From: Streptomyces sp. STR69
Lineage (GTDB): Bacteria; Actinomycetota; Actinomycetes; Streptomycetales; Streptomycetaceae
Assembly (NCBI RefSeq): GCF_024519455.1
Contig: NZ_JALJRY010000022.1
Location: 1-64,000, forward strand
Direction: 5' to 3'
Length of the DNA stretch: 64,000 nucleotides
The position numbers and the translations under genes were made by a program. Shown here piece by piece: positions 42,882-52,107 of the stretch. The notes under the pieces are model-generated. The model searched no databases. It saw nothing but the letters and a program-made list of their open reading frames with translations, and was not told the origin of the DNA. Numbering within the stretch: position 1 is the first letter of the stretch; each line of letters opens with the position of its first letter.

Positions 42882-44161
42882 GGCGTCACCCCCAGGACCG
42901 GGAAGTCGTGGTCGGTCAGCCAGTGCCGCCCGACCTCGCGGGAGCGTGCCCAGGACGCCGTCACGGCCTCCTGGTCGTCCTGCTGGCCGAGTTCGGCGGG
43001 GGTGGGGCCGATCCGGCGGGCCAGGGGCTCCAGGGCCGCCACGTCGAAGCCGAAGGCGTCGGCCGCCGCCAGGCCCAGCATGCGACGCGTCTCGTCGACC
43101 GGGATGTCGTGGAAGGTGCGCTTCAGCCACGCGCGCGTGTCGGGCCAGGTGCCCTCGGGATGCGGGAAGTCGCTGCCCCAGAGGATGTTGTCGACGCCGA
43201 TCTCGTACCGCTGGGCCAGTTCGCGGCGCTTGGTGTTGGTGGCGCAGATGAAGACCTGCCGGTCGAGGTACTCGCTCGGCGGCCGTTTCAGCTCCGCGAA
43301 CGGCGAGAGCTTCTTGCCGCCGTGGGCGCCCAGGTAGAGCCGGTCCATGAACCACAGCTGGTTCGGCAGCCACCAGCAACCCGACTCCGCGACACCGAAC
43401 TTGAGACCCGGGTGGCGTTCGAAGACTCCGGACCAGAGCAGGAACCAGAGGGGCCGGGCGGGCCACCAGGTCACCTCGCTGACGTAGATGCCCAGGTGGT
43501 CGCCGTACTCGTGGCGGGGCGCGGCCCCGGAGTGGGTGAGTACGGGCATCGCGCACTCGGCGGCGGCAGCCCACACGGGGTCGTAACGGCGGTCGTGGTA
43601 GGGCTCCTTGTCGACCCACATGGAGGGGATCATCAAGGCGCCGAGGCCGGACTTCTTGGCTCGGTGGATCTCCGCGACGACCTTCTCCGTGGGGGCCGTC
43701 ACCGGCAACAGGGCCACCCCGCAGTGCCGTTGGGGGTTCTCGGAGACGAAGTCGGCGAGCCAGCGGTTGTGGGCCTGCGCGCCCGCCATGCCCAACTCGG
43801 GGTCCTGGTCCCCGGAGAGGCCGAGTCCGACTCCGAAGGGTGCGGCCGTCTGGCTGTCCACGGCGTCGGCGTCCGGGAAGACCACCTCGGCGGCCACCCC
43901 GTCGCCGTCCAGCTCCTTGAGGCGCTGTGCGGTGTCCCAACCCCCGCGCAGGCCCTCCTCGTTGTCCTGGAACCACTTGGTGGCGAACGCCTCGTTGCGG
44001 ATGCCGAGCCGGGTCATCTCCTCGCGGCGCCGGTCGCGTCCGGCGAGGAACTCGTCGAAGTCCCGGTGGAACCGGGCGTCCAGATAGGGCCGGTACTCCT
44101 CGGTGGGCAGTCCGGCGTGGCAGTCGGAGGAGATGATCAGGTACGGCTCCTGGTCGGTCAC
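42878..44161 (-). CDS. Amidohydrolase family protein (ACMSD-like), first copy
   Basis: 427 residues with the same layout as its neighbour: ISSDCHAG near the N-terminus, LTHSGAAPRHEYGDH in the middle and ILWGSDFPHPEGTWP near the end. The conserved His and Asp suggest an active metal-dependent enzyme. GTG 44161 has GAGGGGGC upstream. It lies 10 nt behind the SDR gene in a tightly packed four-gene operon. Confidence 0.9.
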   Translation of the reverse strand: MTDQEPYLIISSDCHAGLPTEEYRPYLDARFHRDFDEFLAGRDRRREEMTRLGIRNEAFATKWFQDNEEGLRGGWDTAQRLKELDGDGVAAEVVFPDADAVDSQTAAPFGVGLGLSGDQDPELGMAGAQAHNRWLADFVSENPQRHCGVALLPVTAPTEKVVAEIHRAKKSGLGALMIPSMWVDKEPYHDRRYDPVWAAAAECAMPVLTHSGAAPRHEYGDHLGIYVSEVTWWPARPLWFLLWSGVFERHPGLKFGVAESGCWWLPNQLWFMDRLYLGAHGGKKLSPFAELKRPPSEYLDRQVFICATNTKRRELAQRYEIGVDNILWGSDFPHPEGTWPDTRAWLKRTFHDIPVDETRRMLGLAAADAFGFDVAALEPLARRIGPTPAELGQQDDQEAVTASWARSREVGRHWLTDHDFPVLGVTP

Positions 44162-44171
44162 AACAGCCCCC

Positions 44172-45056
44172 TCAGTCCAGGATGAAGCTTTCGAGGTACG
44201 ACGGGTTCGCCCGGTCGAGCATCGAGGCCGCCCGGGCCCGGATCTGGGCGTCGCTGTGCTCGCTCTCGGGCAGCAGCCAGAAGCGGTCCGCGCGGATACC
44301 GTCCACGACGAGGCCGGCGACCTCCTCGACGGGCGTGAAGGCGACCTCCTTGCCCGCCGCCTTCATGGCGGTCTCCCACTGGTCGAGGCTGCGGTAAGGG
44401 GTCCTACGGGGGCGCTCCTTGGCGTACCGGTCGGGCCGGTTGCGGTGCGACTCCCACAGGCCGGTGCGCAGCATGTGCGGCCCCGGGAAGAGCACCGAGG
44501 CACCCACGCGCGCGTGCTCCGCTCTCAAGTGGGCGTACAGGGACTCGGTCATCGTCACGACGGCCGCCTTGGTGACCGCGTACACGGAGGCGGTGGGCAG
44601 CGGGGCGATACCGCCGTCCCCGGAGGACGTGTTGACGACATGACCGGGTTGACCCGACTTGATCATCCTCGGGACGAACGCCTGGATGCCGTGGAAGACG
44701 CCCCACACATTGACGGCGAACGCCCACTGCCAGTCGTTCGGTTCGTGCTCCCACATCCGGCCCTCGGCACCCGAGCCGACGCCCGCGTTGTTGCACAGGA
44801 CATGTACGGCGCCGTACGTGTCGTACGCCGACTCGGCCAGATCCAGGACCTGTTGGCGTACGCCGACGTCGACCACGCGCGCGTGCACGTCGGCGCCGTC
44901 CGCGCGCAGATCGGCGGCGGCCTTGTCGAGGGCGCCCTGCTCGACGTCGGCGAGGACCACCTTGAGCCCGTCGGCGGCGAACCGCCGTGCCATCGCGAGC
45001 CCGATCCCGCTCGCGGCCCCGGTGACGACTGCGACCTGCCCCTCCGTCAACTCCAT
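44172..45056 (-). CDS. Short-chain dehydrogenase/reductase
   Basis: 294 residues. The motifs TGAASGIG, CNNAG, catalytic Ser in NTSSGDGG and YAVTK are all intact, so it should be an active NAD(P)-dependent oxidoreductase. The long C-terminal part includes a segment rich in Arg/Pro (about 205-225). Its ATG overlaps by one nt the stop of the upstream decarboxylase-like gene (TGATG at 45054-45058). It belongs to the operon with two amidohydrolases. Confidence 0.93.
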   Translation of the reverse strand: MELTEGQVAVVTGAASGIGLAMARRFAADGLKVVLADVEQGALDKAAADLRADGADVHARVVDVGVRQQVLDLAESAYDTYGAVHVLCNNAGVGSGAEGRMWEHEPNDWQWAFAVNVWGVFHGIQAFVPRMIKSGQPGHVVNTSSGDGGIAPLPTASVYAVTKAAVVTMTESLYAHLRAEHARVGASVLFPGPHMLRTGLWESHRNRPDRYAKERPRRTPYRSLDQWETAMKAAGKEVAFTPVEEVAGLVVDGIRADRFWLLPESEHSDAQIRARAASMLDRANPSYLESFILD

Positions 45057-45850
45057 CAGGCACTCCCCTCGGGAGGCCCGTCGTGGATCTGCTGCGGGTC
45101 GTCGTAGCGCTGGTGGATGTACGGCAACAGGGCCCGCGCGTCGACCCGTTCGACGACCTTGCCGCGCTGGTCGCTGGTCTTCTCGCCGATGGTGATGTCG
45201 ACGAGGGTGCGTACGGGGAGGTCGGCGACCGGGTCGTACATGGACTCGCGCAGGACGACGTCCCCGGTGACGCGTTCGAGGCGGCGGACCTTCTCGTTGC
45301 GCAGGCAGTGCACGAGCACCGGGTCGGCGTCGAAGCCCGAACCGTCCACCGCGGGAAGGAACTTGAAGTAGAAGTCGGTCTTCTGTGTCGGCCCGGGGAG
45401 GGGCAGCTCCTCGCTGACCGCGCCGCGGACCTCGACGAAGGCGATGCCGTGCCGGGCCAGGGACGCGTGCACGACGAGGCCCACGCGTTCGACGGTGACC
45501 TCGCCGAGCTTCTTGGGCTCGCCGAAGACCTCACGGCCGCCGGTGAGGGCCCGTTCGTGGGTCATCGGCATGACCAGCGGGTACCAGCCCTCGACGCCGT
45601 CGTGCGCGGCGGCGACCGCGAACGAGCCCGCGCCCAGGGGATATCCGGTCAGTTCGACCCTGCTGATGTTCACCCGGACCAGGGGCCGCCCGGTGGGCTT
45701 GAGCGGCGGCGGAAGGACCGCCGCGACCGCGTCCGGGTCGCTCTCCCAGACGGCCACCACACCGGTGGACCAGATGTCGGGGAGCTTCGCGCTCGCTGTG
45801 CGTGCGGCGGCGATCTCCGCCTGGGTCCGTGCGCCGTACCGTACGCGTGC
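45056..45850 (-). CDS. Acetoacetate decarboxylase family protein
   Basis: About 264 residues. The block TGGREVFGEPKKLGEV contains the Lys-Lys pair of the family, whose first or second Lys forms the Schiff base in true acetoacetate decarboxylase. Homologues act on varied beta-keto or related acids. It heads a four-gene operon with an SDR and two ACMSD-like amidohydrolases. ATG 45850 (MARVRYGARTQAEI) was chosen by similarity to the family N-terminus; ATG 45928 (MDLLPAW) is a longer in-frame alternative. Confidence 0.85.
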   Translation of the reverse strand, partial: ARVRYGARTQAEIAAARTASAKLPDIWSTGVVAVWESDPDAVAAVLPPPLKPTGRPLVRVNISRVELTGYPLGAGSFAVAAAHDGVEGWYPLVMPMTHERALTGGREVFGEPKKLGEVTVERVGLVVHASLARHGIAFVEVRGAVSEELPLPGPTQKTDFYFKFLPAVDGSGFDADPVLVHCLRNEKVRRLERVTGDVVLRESMYDPVADLPVRTLVDITIGEKTSDQRGKVVERVDARALLPYIHQRYDDPQQIHDGPPEGSA

Positions 45851-46025
45851 CATACGCCGTACCGCCCTTCGTAGGCCGTCATCCGTCAGGCGGGCAGCAC
45901 GCTTGCACCAGGCGGGCAAAAGGTCCATAGCCACGCGCGCGTGCGTTCGGCGGACCCGAACGGGCGGGCGGGACAAGCCACCTGAGGGACGGGGCTGTCA
46001 GTGACGGCCCGTATCCTCAGTGACC

Positions 46026-47015
46026 ATGCTCGAAGACCACTCGCCCGCAGTGTCCGCAGCCGCTCCGTGGCCGGCCGCGTATCCCCAGGGGTATGCGGTA
46101 GTTGACGTGGAGACCACCGGTCTGGCCCGGGACGACCGGATAATCTCCGCAGCCGTGTACCGGCTGGACGCGCTCGGCGAGGTCGAGGACCACTGGTACA
46201 CGATGGTCAACCCGGAGCGCGATCCCGGCCCGGTGTGGATTCACGGTCTGACGAGTGACGTACTGGAGGGCGCGCCCCTCTTCAAGGACATCGCCGAGGA
46301 GTTCGCGACCCGCCTGGAGGGCCGGGTGCTGGTCGCGCACAACGCGGTCTTCGACTGGCAGATGATCGCGCGGGAGTACGCGCGCGTGCAGATCGAGCCG
46401 CCGGTCCGGCAGCGGCTGTGCACCATCGCGCTCTCCAAGGAGCTGGCCCTGCCGCTGCCCAACCACAAGCTGGAGTCCCTGGCGGCGCACTTCGGTGTCG
46501 TGCAGCAGCGCGCGCACCACGCGCTGGACGACGCGCGCGTGCTCGCCGAGGCGTTCCGGCCGAGCCTGCGGGCGGCGGCACAGGGCGGCGTACGACTGCC
46601 GCTGCACGAGTGCCGGCCGCTGACCGAGTGGACCGCCGACCGGCCCGCGCCCCGCATCGGGCAGCAGGCGGGTGGCTACAGCGGCTACGGGGCGGGCAGT
46701 TGGCGTCCCGCGCGCAAGCGGCCCGCGTGCCCCTACCCGAACCCGGGTCGGTTCGAGGACGGCAAGCCGCTCAAGCAGGGGATGCGGATCGCGTTCTCCG
46801 GGGACACGTCCATCGAGCGCGAGCTCCTGGAGGACCGTGCCGTGGAGGCCGGGCTGCATGTCGCCACGAGCCTGTCCCGGCTGACCAGCCTGCTGGTCAC
46901 GAACGACCCGGACTCGGGCACCTCGAAGGTGGTCAAGGCCCGCCAGTTCGGCACGCCCGTGGTGGACGAGGCGGCCTTCGGGCAACTGCTCCGGGACGTC
47001 GAGCAGGCGGACTGA
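46026..47015 (+). CDS. DEDDh 3'-5' exonuclease with C-terminal BRCT domain
   Basis: 329 residues. The DnaQ-like exonuclease (about 20-185) has VVDVETTGL, HNAVFDWQM and HHALDDARVL, the DEDDh residues. A Pro/Cys-containing linker follows, then a BRCT domain (about 250-325, MRIAFSGDTSIERELLEDRAVEAG). It may act in DNA repair; the BRCT domain suggests binding to phosphoproteins or DNA ends. The start is ATG 46026; TATCCT ends 9 nt before it, so a leaderless mRNA is possible. GTG 46020 is an alternative. Confidence 0.9.
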   Translation: MLEDHSPAVSAAAPWPAAYPQGYAVVDVETTGLARDDRIISAAVYRLDALGEVEDHWYTMVNPERDPGPVWIHGLTSDVLEGAPLFKDIAEEFATRLEGRVLVAHNAVFDWQMIAREYARVQIEPPVRQRLCTIALSKELALPLPNHKLESLAAHFGVVQQRAHHALDDARVLAEAFRPSLRAAAQGGVRLPLHECRPLTEWTADRPAPRIGQQAGGYSGYGAGSWRPARKRPACPYPNPGRFEDGKPLKQGMRIAFSGDTSIERELLEDRAVEAGLHVATSLSRLTSLLVTNDPDSGTSKVVKARQFGTPVVDEAAFGQLLRDVEQAD

Positions 47016-47109
47016 GCGCGCCACGGGGAGCCGTACGGACGGGTGATTGGGACGCGACTCGCCCCGCGTCCGCTCGCCCGTGCCGGGCGGACGGCCCACC
47101 CTGTGGCGC

Positions 47110-47343
47110 ATGGCGAGATGTGAAGTGTGCGGCAATGACTACGGCATGAGCTTCGAGGTGCACGCGCAGGGCGCGGTACACGTCTTCGACTGCTTCTCGT
47201 GCGCGATCCACCGCATGGCCCCGATCTGCGAGCACTGCCGGGTGCAGATCATCGGCCAGGGCGTGGAGGTCGAGGGCCACTGGTTCTGCGGCGGCCACTG
47301 TGCGCGGGCGGAGGGGAAGGTGGGCATCATCGACAAGGTCTGA
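47110..47343 (+). CDS. Small Cys-rich zinc-ribbon-like protein
   Basis: 77 residues with nine Cys and several His: CEVC at 4-7, CFSC about 28-31, CEHC about 40-43 and CGGHC about 59-63. This should bind one or two zinc ions. The function is unknown; it resembles small actinobacterial proteins sometimes labelled as metallothionein-like. The start is ATG 47110. It lies between the exonuclease and SURF1 genes on the same strand. Confidence 0.82.
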   Translation: MARCEVCGNDYGMSFEVHAQGAVHVFDCFSCAIHRMAPICEHCRVQIIGQGVEVEGHWFCGGHCARAEGKVGIIDKV

Positions 47344-47403
47344 GGACAGTCCGAGGACAGACCCCCCTGAATGCGCCCCGCGACCGAGTTGTACGGTCGT
47401 GGG

Positions 47404-48198
47404 GTGTACCGCTTCCTGATGTCCCGGCAGTGGGTGATCCTCGCGTTGATCACCCTTCTCCTGATCCCCACGATGATCAGGCTGGGCATCTGGCAGATGC
47501 ACCGCTACGAGATGCGCAGCGCCCGCAACCAGTTGGTCGCGAACGCCCTGCACGCCAAGCCGGTCCCCGTGGAGACGATCAGCACCCCCGGGCACGCGGT
47601 GACCCGTACCGAGAAGTACCGCACCGTCACCGCGACGGGCACCTTCGAGACCTCCAAGGAAGTCGTCGTCCGGCGTCGCACCAATGACGACGACGAGGTC
47701 GGCTTCCATGTACTCACCCCGTTCGTGTTGACGGACGGCAAGGTGGTGTTGATCAACCGTGGGTGGATCCCGGCGAACGGCGCGCAGACCGCCTTCCCGA
47801 AGATCCCCGCACCGCCGAGCGGCAGGACCACGATCACCGGGCGTCTGATGGCCGACGAGACGACCGCGGCCAGTGGCATCAAGGACATCAAGGGCCTGCC
47901 CGACCGCCAGATCATGTTGATCAACAGTGAGGAACAGGCGAAGCGGCTCAACGCCCAGGTGCTCGGCGGCTATGTCGAGCAGACGGCGCCCGAGGCGAAG
48001 GGCGACACCCCGGAGCAGATCTCCGACCCGGGCAAGGAAGACGCCCCGCTGAACTACGCGTACATGATCCAGTGGTGGCTGTTCGCGGCGGCTGTCCCGG
48101 TCGGCTACGTCGTCCTGGCGCGGCGCGAGGCCCGCGACCGCCGGGAGGCGGCGGCCAAGGAGCAGGAGACGGAGCAGGCGGAACCGGCGACGGTCTGA
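47404..48198 (+). CDS. SURF1-family cytochrome oxidase biogenesis protein
   Basis: 264 residues with two membrane helices, one at each end (about 8-30 and 220-245), and the extracytoplasmic SURF1 domain between them (RLGIWQMHRYEMR, VLINRGWIPA). SURF1 helps assemble the aa3-type cytochrome c oxidase. GTG 47404 was chosen because TACGGT (47392-47397) ends seven nt earlier, predicting a leaderless mRNA. A longer frame starts at 47371. Confidence 0.9.
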   Translation: MYRFLMSRQWVILALITLLLIPTMIRLGIWQMHRYEMRSARNQLVANALHAKPVPVETISTPGHAVTRTEKYRTVTATGTFETSKEVVVRRRTNDDDEVGFHVLTPFVLTDGKVVLINRGWIPANGAQTAFPKIPAPPSGRTTITGRLMADETTAASGIKDIKGLPDRQIMLINSEEQAKRLNAQVLGGYVEQTAPEAKGDTPEQISDPGKEDAPLNYAYMIQWWLFAAAVPVGYVVLARREARDRREAAAKEQETEQAEPATV

Positions 48199-48266
48199 CC
48201 CCCGCGCTTCACCCGCCCGGCCCCGAACCTTGATTGCCCCGCCGGTAGGGAGGGAACCCGCACCCC

Positions 48267-50054
48267 GTGCACCCACGTATCGAGGACTACGCCCTCATCG
48301 GCGACGAACAGACCGCGGCCCTGGTCGGCATGGACGGCTCGGTCGACTGGCTGTGCCTGCCGCGCTTCGACTCGGCCGCCTGCTTCGCCAGACTGCTCGG
48401 TGACGAGGAGAACGGCCACTGGCGCATCGCCCCCGCGGGCGCGGACCGCTGCACCCGCCGCGCCTACCGCCCCGACACCCTGGTCCTGGACACCGAGTGG
48501 GAGACCGCCGAGGGCACGGTACGCGTCACCGACCTGATGCCCCAGCGCCACCGCGCCCCCGATGTCGTGCGCGTCGTGGAAGGCCTGAGCGGCACGGTCA
48601 CCGTCCGCAGCACGCTCCGCCTGCGCTTCGACTACGGCGCGGTCGTGCCGTGGGTGCGCAGGGCGGACGGGCACCGGGTGGCCGTCGCGGGTCCCGACTC
48701 GGTGTGGCTGCGCAGCGAACCCGAGGTGCGCACCTGGGGCGAGGACTTCAGCACCCTCTCGGAGTTCACCGTCGAGGCCGGGCAGAAGGTCGCCTTCGTC
48801 CTCACCTGGCATCCCTCGCACGAGCCGCGTCCGCCGCTCGTCGACCCGTACAAGTCGCTGCGGCACAGCGTCGCGGACTGGGAGCGCTGGACGGCCCGCT
48901 GCCGCTACGACGGCCCCTACAGGGACGCGGTCGTCCGTTCCCTGATCACCCTCAAGGCCCTCACCTACCGCCCGACCGGCGGCATCGTGGCCGCGGCCAC
49001 CACCTCGCTGCCCGAGGAGATGGGCGGCGTACGCAACTGGGACTACCGCTACTGCTGGCTGCGCGACTCCAGTCTCACCCTCGGCGCCCTCGTCACCGCG
49101 GGCTACCACAAGGAGGCCGAGGCCTGGCGCGACTGGCTGCTGCGCGCGGTCGCGGGCGATCCGGCGGACCTGCAGATCATGTACGGCGTGGCGGGCGAGC
49201 GGCGGCTGCCCGAGTTCGAACTGCCGCACCTGACCGGCTTCGGCGGCTCGGCGCCCGTACGGATCGGCAACGGCGCCGTCAACCAGCTCCAACTCGACGT
49301 CTACGGGGAGGTCATGGACTCCCTGTGGCTGGCCCGGCGCGCGGGTCTGTCGCCCAAGCCGCACATGTGGTCGTTGCAAAGCGTCCTCCTGGAGTGGCTG
49401 CGCGCGCAGTGGCAGCAGCCCGACGAGGGCCTGTGGGAGGTGCGCGGCGGGCGCCGGCACTTCGTGCACTCCAAGGTCATGGTGTGGGTGGCCGCCGACC
49501 GGGCCGTACGCACTCTGGAGGAGTACGCCGACCTCCCCGGGGACCTGTCGGGCTGGCGCGAGCTGCGGGACGCGGTGCACAAGGACGTGTGCGAGAAAGG
49601 CTTCGACCCGGTGCGCAACACGTTCACGCAGTACTACGGCTCGCAGGAACTCGACGCCGCCCTGCTGCTCATCCCCCGCTTCGGTTTCCTGCCGCCCGAC
49701 GATCCCCGGGTCGTCGGCACGGTCGACGCGGTCCAGGCGGCGCTCGGCCACGACGGCTTCGTACGCCGCTACGACACCGCCGCCGACACCCCCGTGGACG
49801 GGCTGCCGGGCGACGAGGGCACCTTCCTGGCGTGCTCGTTCTGGCTCGTGGACGCGCTGCACCTGACGGGCCGTACGAAGGAGGCCCAGGTGCTGTTCGA
49901 GCGTCTGGTGGGGCTCGCGAACGACGTGGGGCTGCTCGCGGAGGAGTACGACCCGGTGGCCGGCCGTCAACTGGGCAACTTCCCGCAGGCGTTCAGCCAC
50001 ATCGGCCTGGTGAACACCGCCCTCACCCTGTTCGGGGACGAGAAGGCAGGATAG
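48267..50054 (+). CDS. Glycoside hydrolase family 15 protein (trehalase/glucoamylase-like)
   Basis: 595 residues. An N-terminal beta-sandwich (about 1-230) with IEDYALIGDEQTAALVGMDGSVDWLCLPRFDS is followed by an (alpha/alpha)6 barrel with VRNWDYRYCWLRDSSLTL, LDVYGEVMDSLW and DEGTFLACSFWLVDAL. Bacterial GH15 proteins of this layout are often trehalases; there is no signal peptide, so the enzyme is cytosolic. GTG 48267 has a GGGAGGG run upstream at a long spacing. An SDR gene follows after 5 nt. Confidence 0.92.
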   Translation: MHPRIEDYALIGDEQTAALVGMDGSVDWLCLPRFDSAACFARLLGDEENGHWRIAPAGADRCTRRAYRPDTLVLDTEWETAEGTVRVTDLMPQRHRAPDVVRVVEGLSGTVTVRSTLRLRFDYGAVVPWVRRADGHRVAVAGPDSVWLRSEPEVRTWGEDFSTLSEFTVEAGQKVAFVLTWHPSHEPRPPLVDPYKSLRHSVADWERWTARCRYDGPYRDAVVRSLITLKALTYRPTGGIVAAATTSLPEEMGGVRNWDYRYCWLRDSSLTLGALVTAGYHKEAEAWRDWLLRAVAGDPADLQIMYGVAGERRLPEFELPHLTGFGGSAPVRIGNGAVNQLQLDVYGEVMDSLWLARRAGLSPKPHMWSLQSVLLEWLRAQWQQPDEGLWEVRGGRRHFVHSKVMVWVAADRAVRTLEEYADLPGDLSGWRELRDAVHKDVCEKGFDPVRNTFTQYYGSQELDAALLLIPRFGFLPPDDPRVVGTVDAVQAALGHDGFVRRYDTAADTPVDGLPGDEGTFLACSFWLVDALHLTGRTKEAQVLFERLVGLANDVGLLAEEYDPVAGRQLGNFPQAFSHIGLVNTALTLFGDEKAG

Positions 50055-50059
50055 GGACC

Positions 50060-50815
50060 ATGGATCTTGGACTGAAGGACCGGGTGTACGTCGTCACCGG
50101 CGCCACCCGTGGACTGGGCAACGCCGCCGCGCGCGAGCTGGTGGCCGACGGCGCGAAGGTCGTCGTCACCGGGCGGGACGAACAGCGGGCCGCCGAGGCG
50201 GCGGCCCGACTGGGGCCGAACGCGGTGGGCGTCGCTGTCGACAACGCCGACGCGGAGGCGCCGGTCCGGCTGATCGCCGCCGCGCGCGAGCACTTCGGGG
50301 GCTTCGACGGCATCCTCGTGAGCGTCGGCGGGCCGCCGCCCGGGTTCGTCGCGGACACCACCGACGAGCAGTGGCAGGCCTCGTTCGAGTCGGTGTTCCT
50401 GGGCGCGGTACGGCTCGCCCGCGCGGCGGCCGGGGAGCTGGAGGCGGGCGGGGTCATCGGCTTCGTGCTGTCCGGTTCGGTGCACGAGCCGATTCCCGGG
50501 CTGACGATCTCGAACGCGCTGCGGCCCGGCCTGGCCGGTTTCGGCAAGTCCCTCGCGGACGAGCTGGGCCCGCGCGGCATCCGTGTCGTCGGGCTGCTGC
50601 CCGCCCGCATCGACACGGACCGCGTACGCGAGCTGGACGGCCTCTCCGCGGACCCGGAGGCCACCCGCGCGGCCAACGAGTCGCGGATCCCGCTGCGGCG
50701 GTACGGGACGCCGGACGAGTTCGGACGCGTGGCGGCGTTCCTGCTGTCGCCGGCCGCGTCCTATCTGACGGGGATCATGGTGCCGGTCGACGGTGGGATG
50801 CGGCACGGGTTCTGA
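50060..50815 (+). CDS. SDR-fold protein with degenerate active site
   Basis: 251 residues. The coenzyme motif TGATRGLG is intact and the C-terminus PVDGGMRHGF is typical, but the usual NNAG is SVGGPPPG and the YxxxK site is replaced: the aligned segment reads ISNALRPGL. A Ser is kept in VLSGSVHE. This may be a subfamily with a different mechanism or a non-catalytic protein. It follows the GH15 gene closely and is probably co-transcribed. Confidence 0.85.
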   Translation: MDLGLKDRVYVVTGATRGLGNAAARELVADGAKVVVTGRDEQRAAEAAARLGPNAVGVAVDNADAEAPVRLIAAAREHFGGFDGILVSVGGPPPGFVADTTDEQWQASFESVFLGAVRLARAAAGELEAGGVIGFVLSGSVHEPIPGLTISNALRPGLAGFGKSLADELGPRGIRVVGLLPARIDTDRVRELDGLSADPEATRAANESRIPLRRYGTPDEFGRVAAFLLSPAASYLTGIMVPVDGGMRHGF

Positions 50816-50848
50816 CGGACCGTCAGCTCAACCCGTCGGCTCAACCGG

Positions 50849-51436
50849 TCAACTCACCCGCTCCGCACGGTGCTTGACTCCCGTCAGCTGTACCTCCGTC
50901 GGGAGCGCGTCCAGGCCCGCCGAGTCTCGGGCGTGGGCCAGGGCGTTGGCCGTCAGGTGGTCGAGAGCGACTCCGGGGTCCACGTGCGGTTCCAGGCTGA
51001 GCCGGACGCGGGCCTCGGGTGCGGTACGGGTGCCGGCCAGCCGCACGTGCGCGTGGGCCACGCCGTCCAGGTCGCCCGCGTCGGTGGCGAGGACGCCCTC
51101 CAGGGCCCGGCCCCGCAGCAGCGCGCCCTCGCCGTCGCCGGTGCGGACCGCGACCTCGGTGAGCCGGCGCCGCCGTAGCACCGCGACCAGCCACCACAGG
51201 GCCAGCAGGACGAGGACCGCGAGCGCGGCGAGGACCGTCGGCCACCACCAGCCGTCGGCCCGCCAGCGGGTCCGCCGGGCGTTGCTCAGCAGGACGTCGT
51301 GCCGCCCGTCGTAGATCCACCACGACGGCGGCTTCACGCCCAGCCCTACGGCCAGTACGGAGCCGCCGAGCACGAGCAGCGCGAGACCGACGACACCGAT
51401 CACCACACGGTTGACGACCCTCAGCACCGCGCTCAC
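50849..51436 (-). CDS. amaP: Alkaline-shock membrane anchor protein AmaP
   Basis: 195 residues with two N-terminal membrane helices (about 8-32 and 65-88) and a C-terminal cytosolic domain. AmaP-type proteins tether Asp23 to the membrane. It is the last gene of a five-gene leftward operon with two Asp23-like proteins and overlaps the upstream gene by 4 nt (51433-51436). Confidence 0.85.
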   Translation of the reverse strand: MSAVLRVVNRVVIGVVGLALLVLGGSVLAVGLGVKPPSWWIYDGRHDVLLSNARRTRWRADGWWWPTVLAALAVLVLLALWWLVAVLRRRRLTEVAVRTGDGEGALLRGRALEGVLATDAGDLDGVAHAHVRLAGTRTAPEARVRLSLEPHVDPGVALDHLTANALAHARDSAGLDALPTEVQLTGVKHRAERVS

Positions 51437-52107
51437 CCCTTCCGTCCGGAACGGCCGACGTGCAGCGACAGCGCGAGCGGCCCGGACAGCCCGAGCCCGG
51501 TGATCGCGTCGCTCAGCACGGTGTCCAAGTCGGCGCGTACGTCGTCGAGTTCACGGAAATGGGACACCGCGCGGACATCGGCTTTCGTCCGGCTCGTGCG
51601 CACCCGGACCGACTGCACGCCCGAGACCTCCATGGCACGGTCGCGCAGCACCATCGCGGCGGCGGCGCGTTGCAGGCCGGCCCGGACGTCGGCGTGGGTG
51701 CGGCGCATCGGCAGCACCTGGCGCAGGCCGGGCGTGAGTGCGAGCACGACCAGCCAGAGGCCGAGGGCGGCGGCGATCCCGGCGCCGACGAGGACCCAGG
51801 TGTCGTCCAGGGGCCGTTCGGCGAGTTGCCGGGTCAGTTCGCGGCGCCAGTGCGCGGCGGGCCGCTTGGCGCGCACGGCGGTGATGTCGTAGAGCAGGGC
51901 GCCCGCGCCGACGAGCAGCAGGACGGCGACGATGCCCGCGGGGACGCGGCGCATCGACCAGAAGCGGCCGTCCTTGCCGCCGCCGTCGACCAGGGGTGCG
52001 GGACCGCGGTCCGCCGCCGGGTCGTACCCGCCGTGTCCGGGGTCGGTCTCCTTCTCGATGACCGGTAGTCGTTGGGTCGTGCCTTCGGAGCCTTGGGGCT
52101 CGCTCAT
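51433..52107 (-). CDS. DUF6286-type membrane protein of the Asp23 cluster
   Basis: 224 residues. A disordered acidic N-terminus (about 1-50) precedes two membrane helices (about 55-75 and 103-125) and a C-terminal domain resembling that of AmaP. The family is typical of Asp23/AmaP operons in Streptomyces. It overlaps both neighbours by 4 nt, so all three are translationally coupled. Function: probably a second membrane anchor for Asp23-like proteins (inference). Confidence 0.8.
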   Translation of the reverse strand: MSEPQGSEGTTQRLPVIEKETDPGHGGYDPAADRGPAPLVDGGGKDGRFWSMRRVPAGIVAVLLLVGAGALLYDITAVRAKRPAAHWRRELTRQLAERPLDDTWVLVGAGIAAALGLWLVVLALTPGLRQVLPMRRTHADVRAGLQRAAAAMVLRDRAMEVSGVQSVRVRTSRTKADVRAVSHFRELDDVRADLDTVLSDAITGLGLSGPLALSLHVGRSGRKG

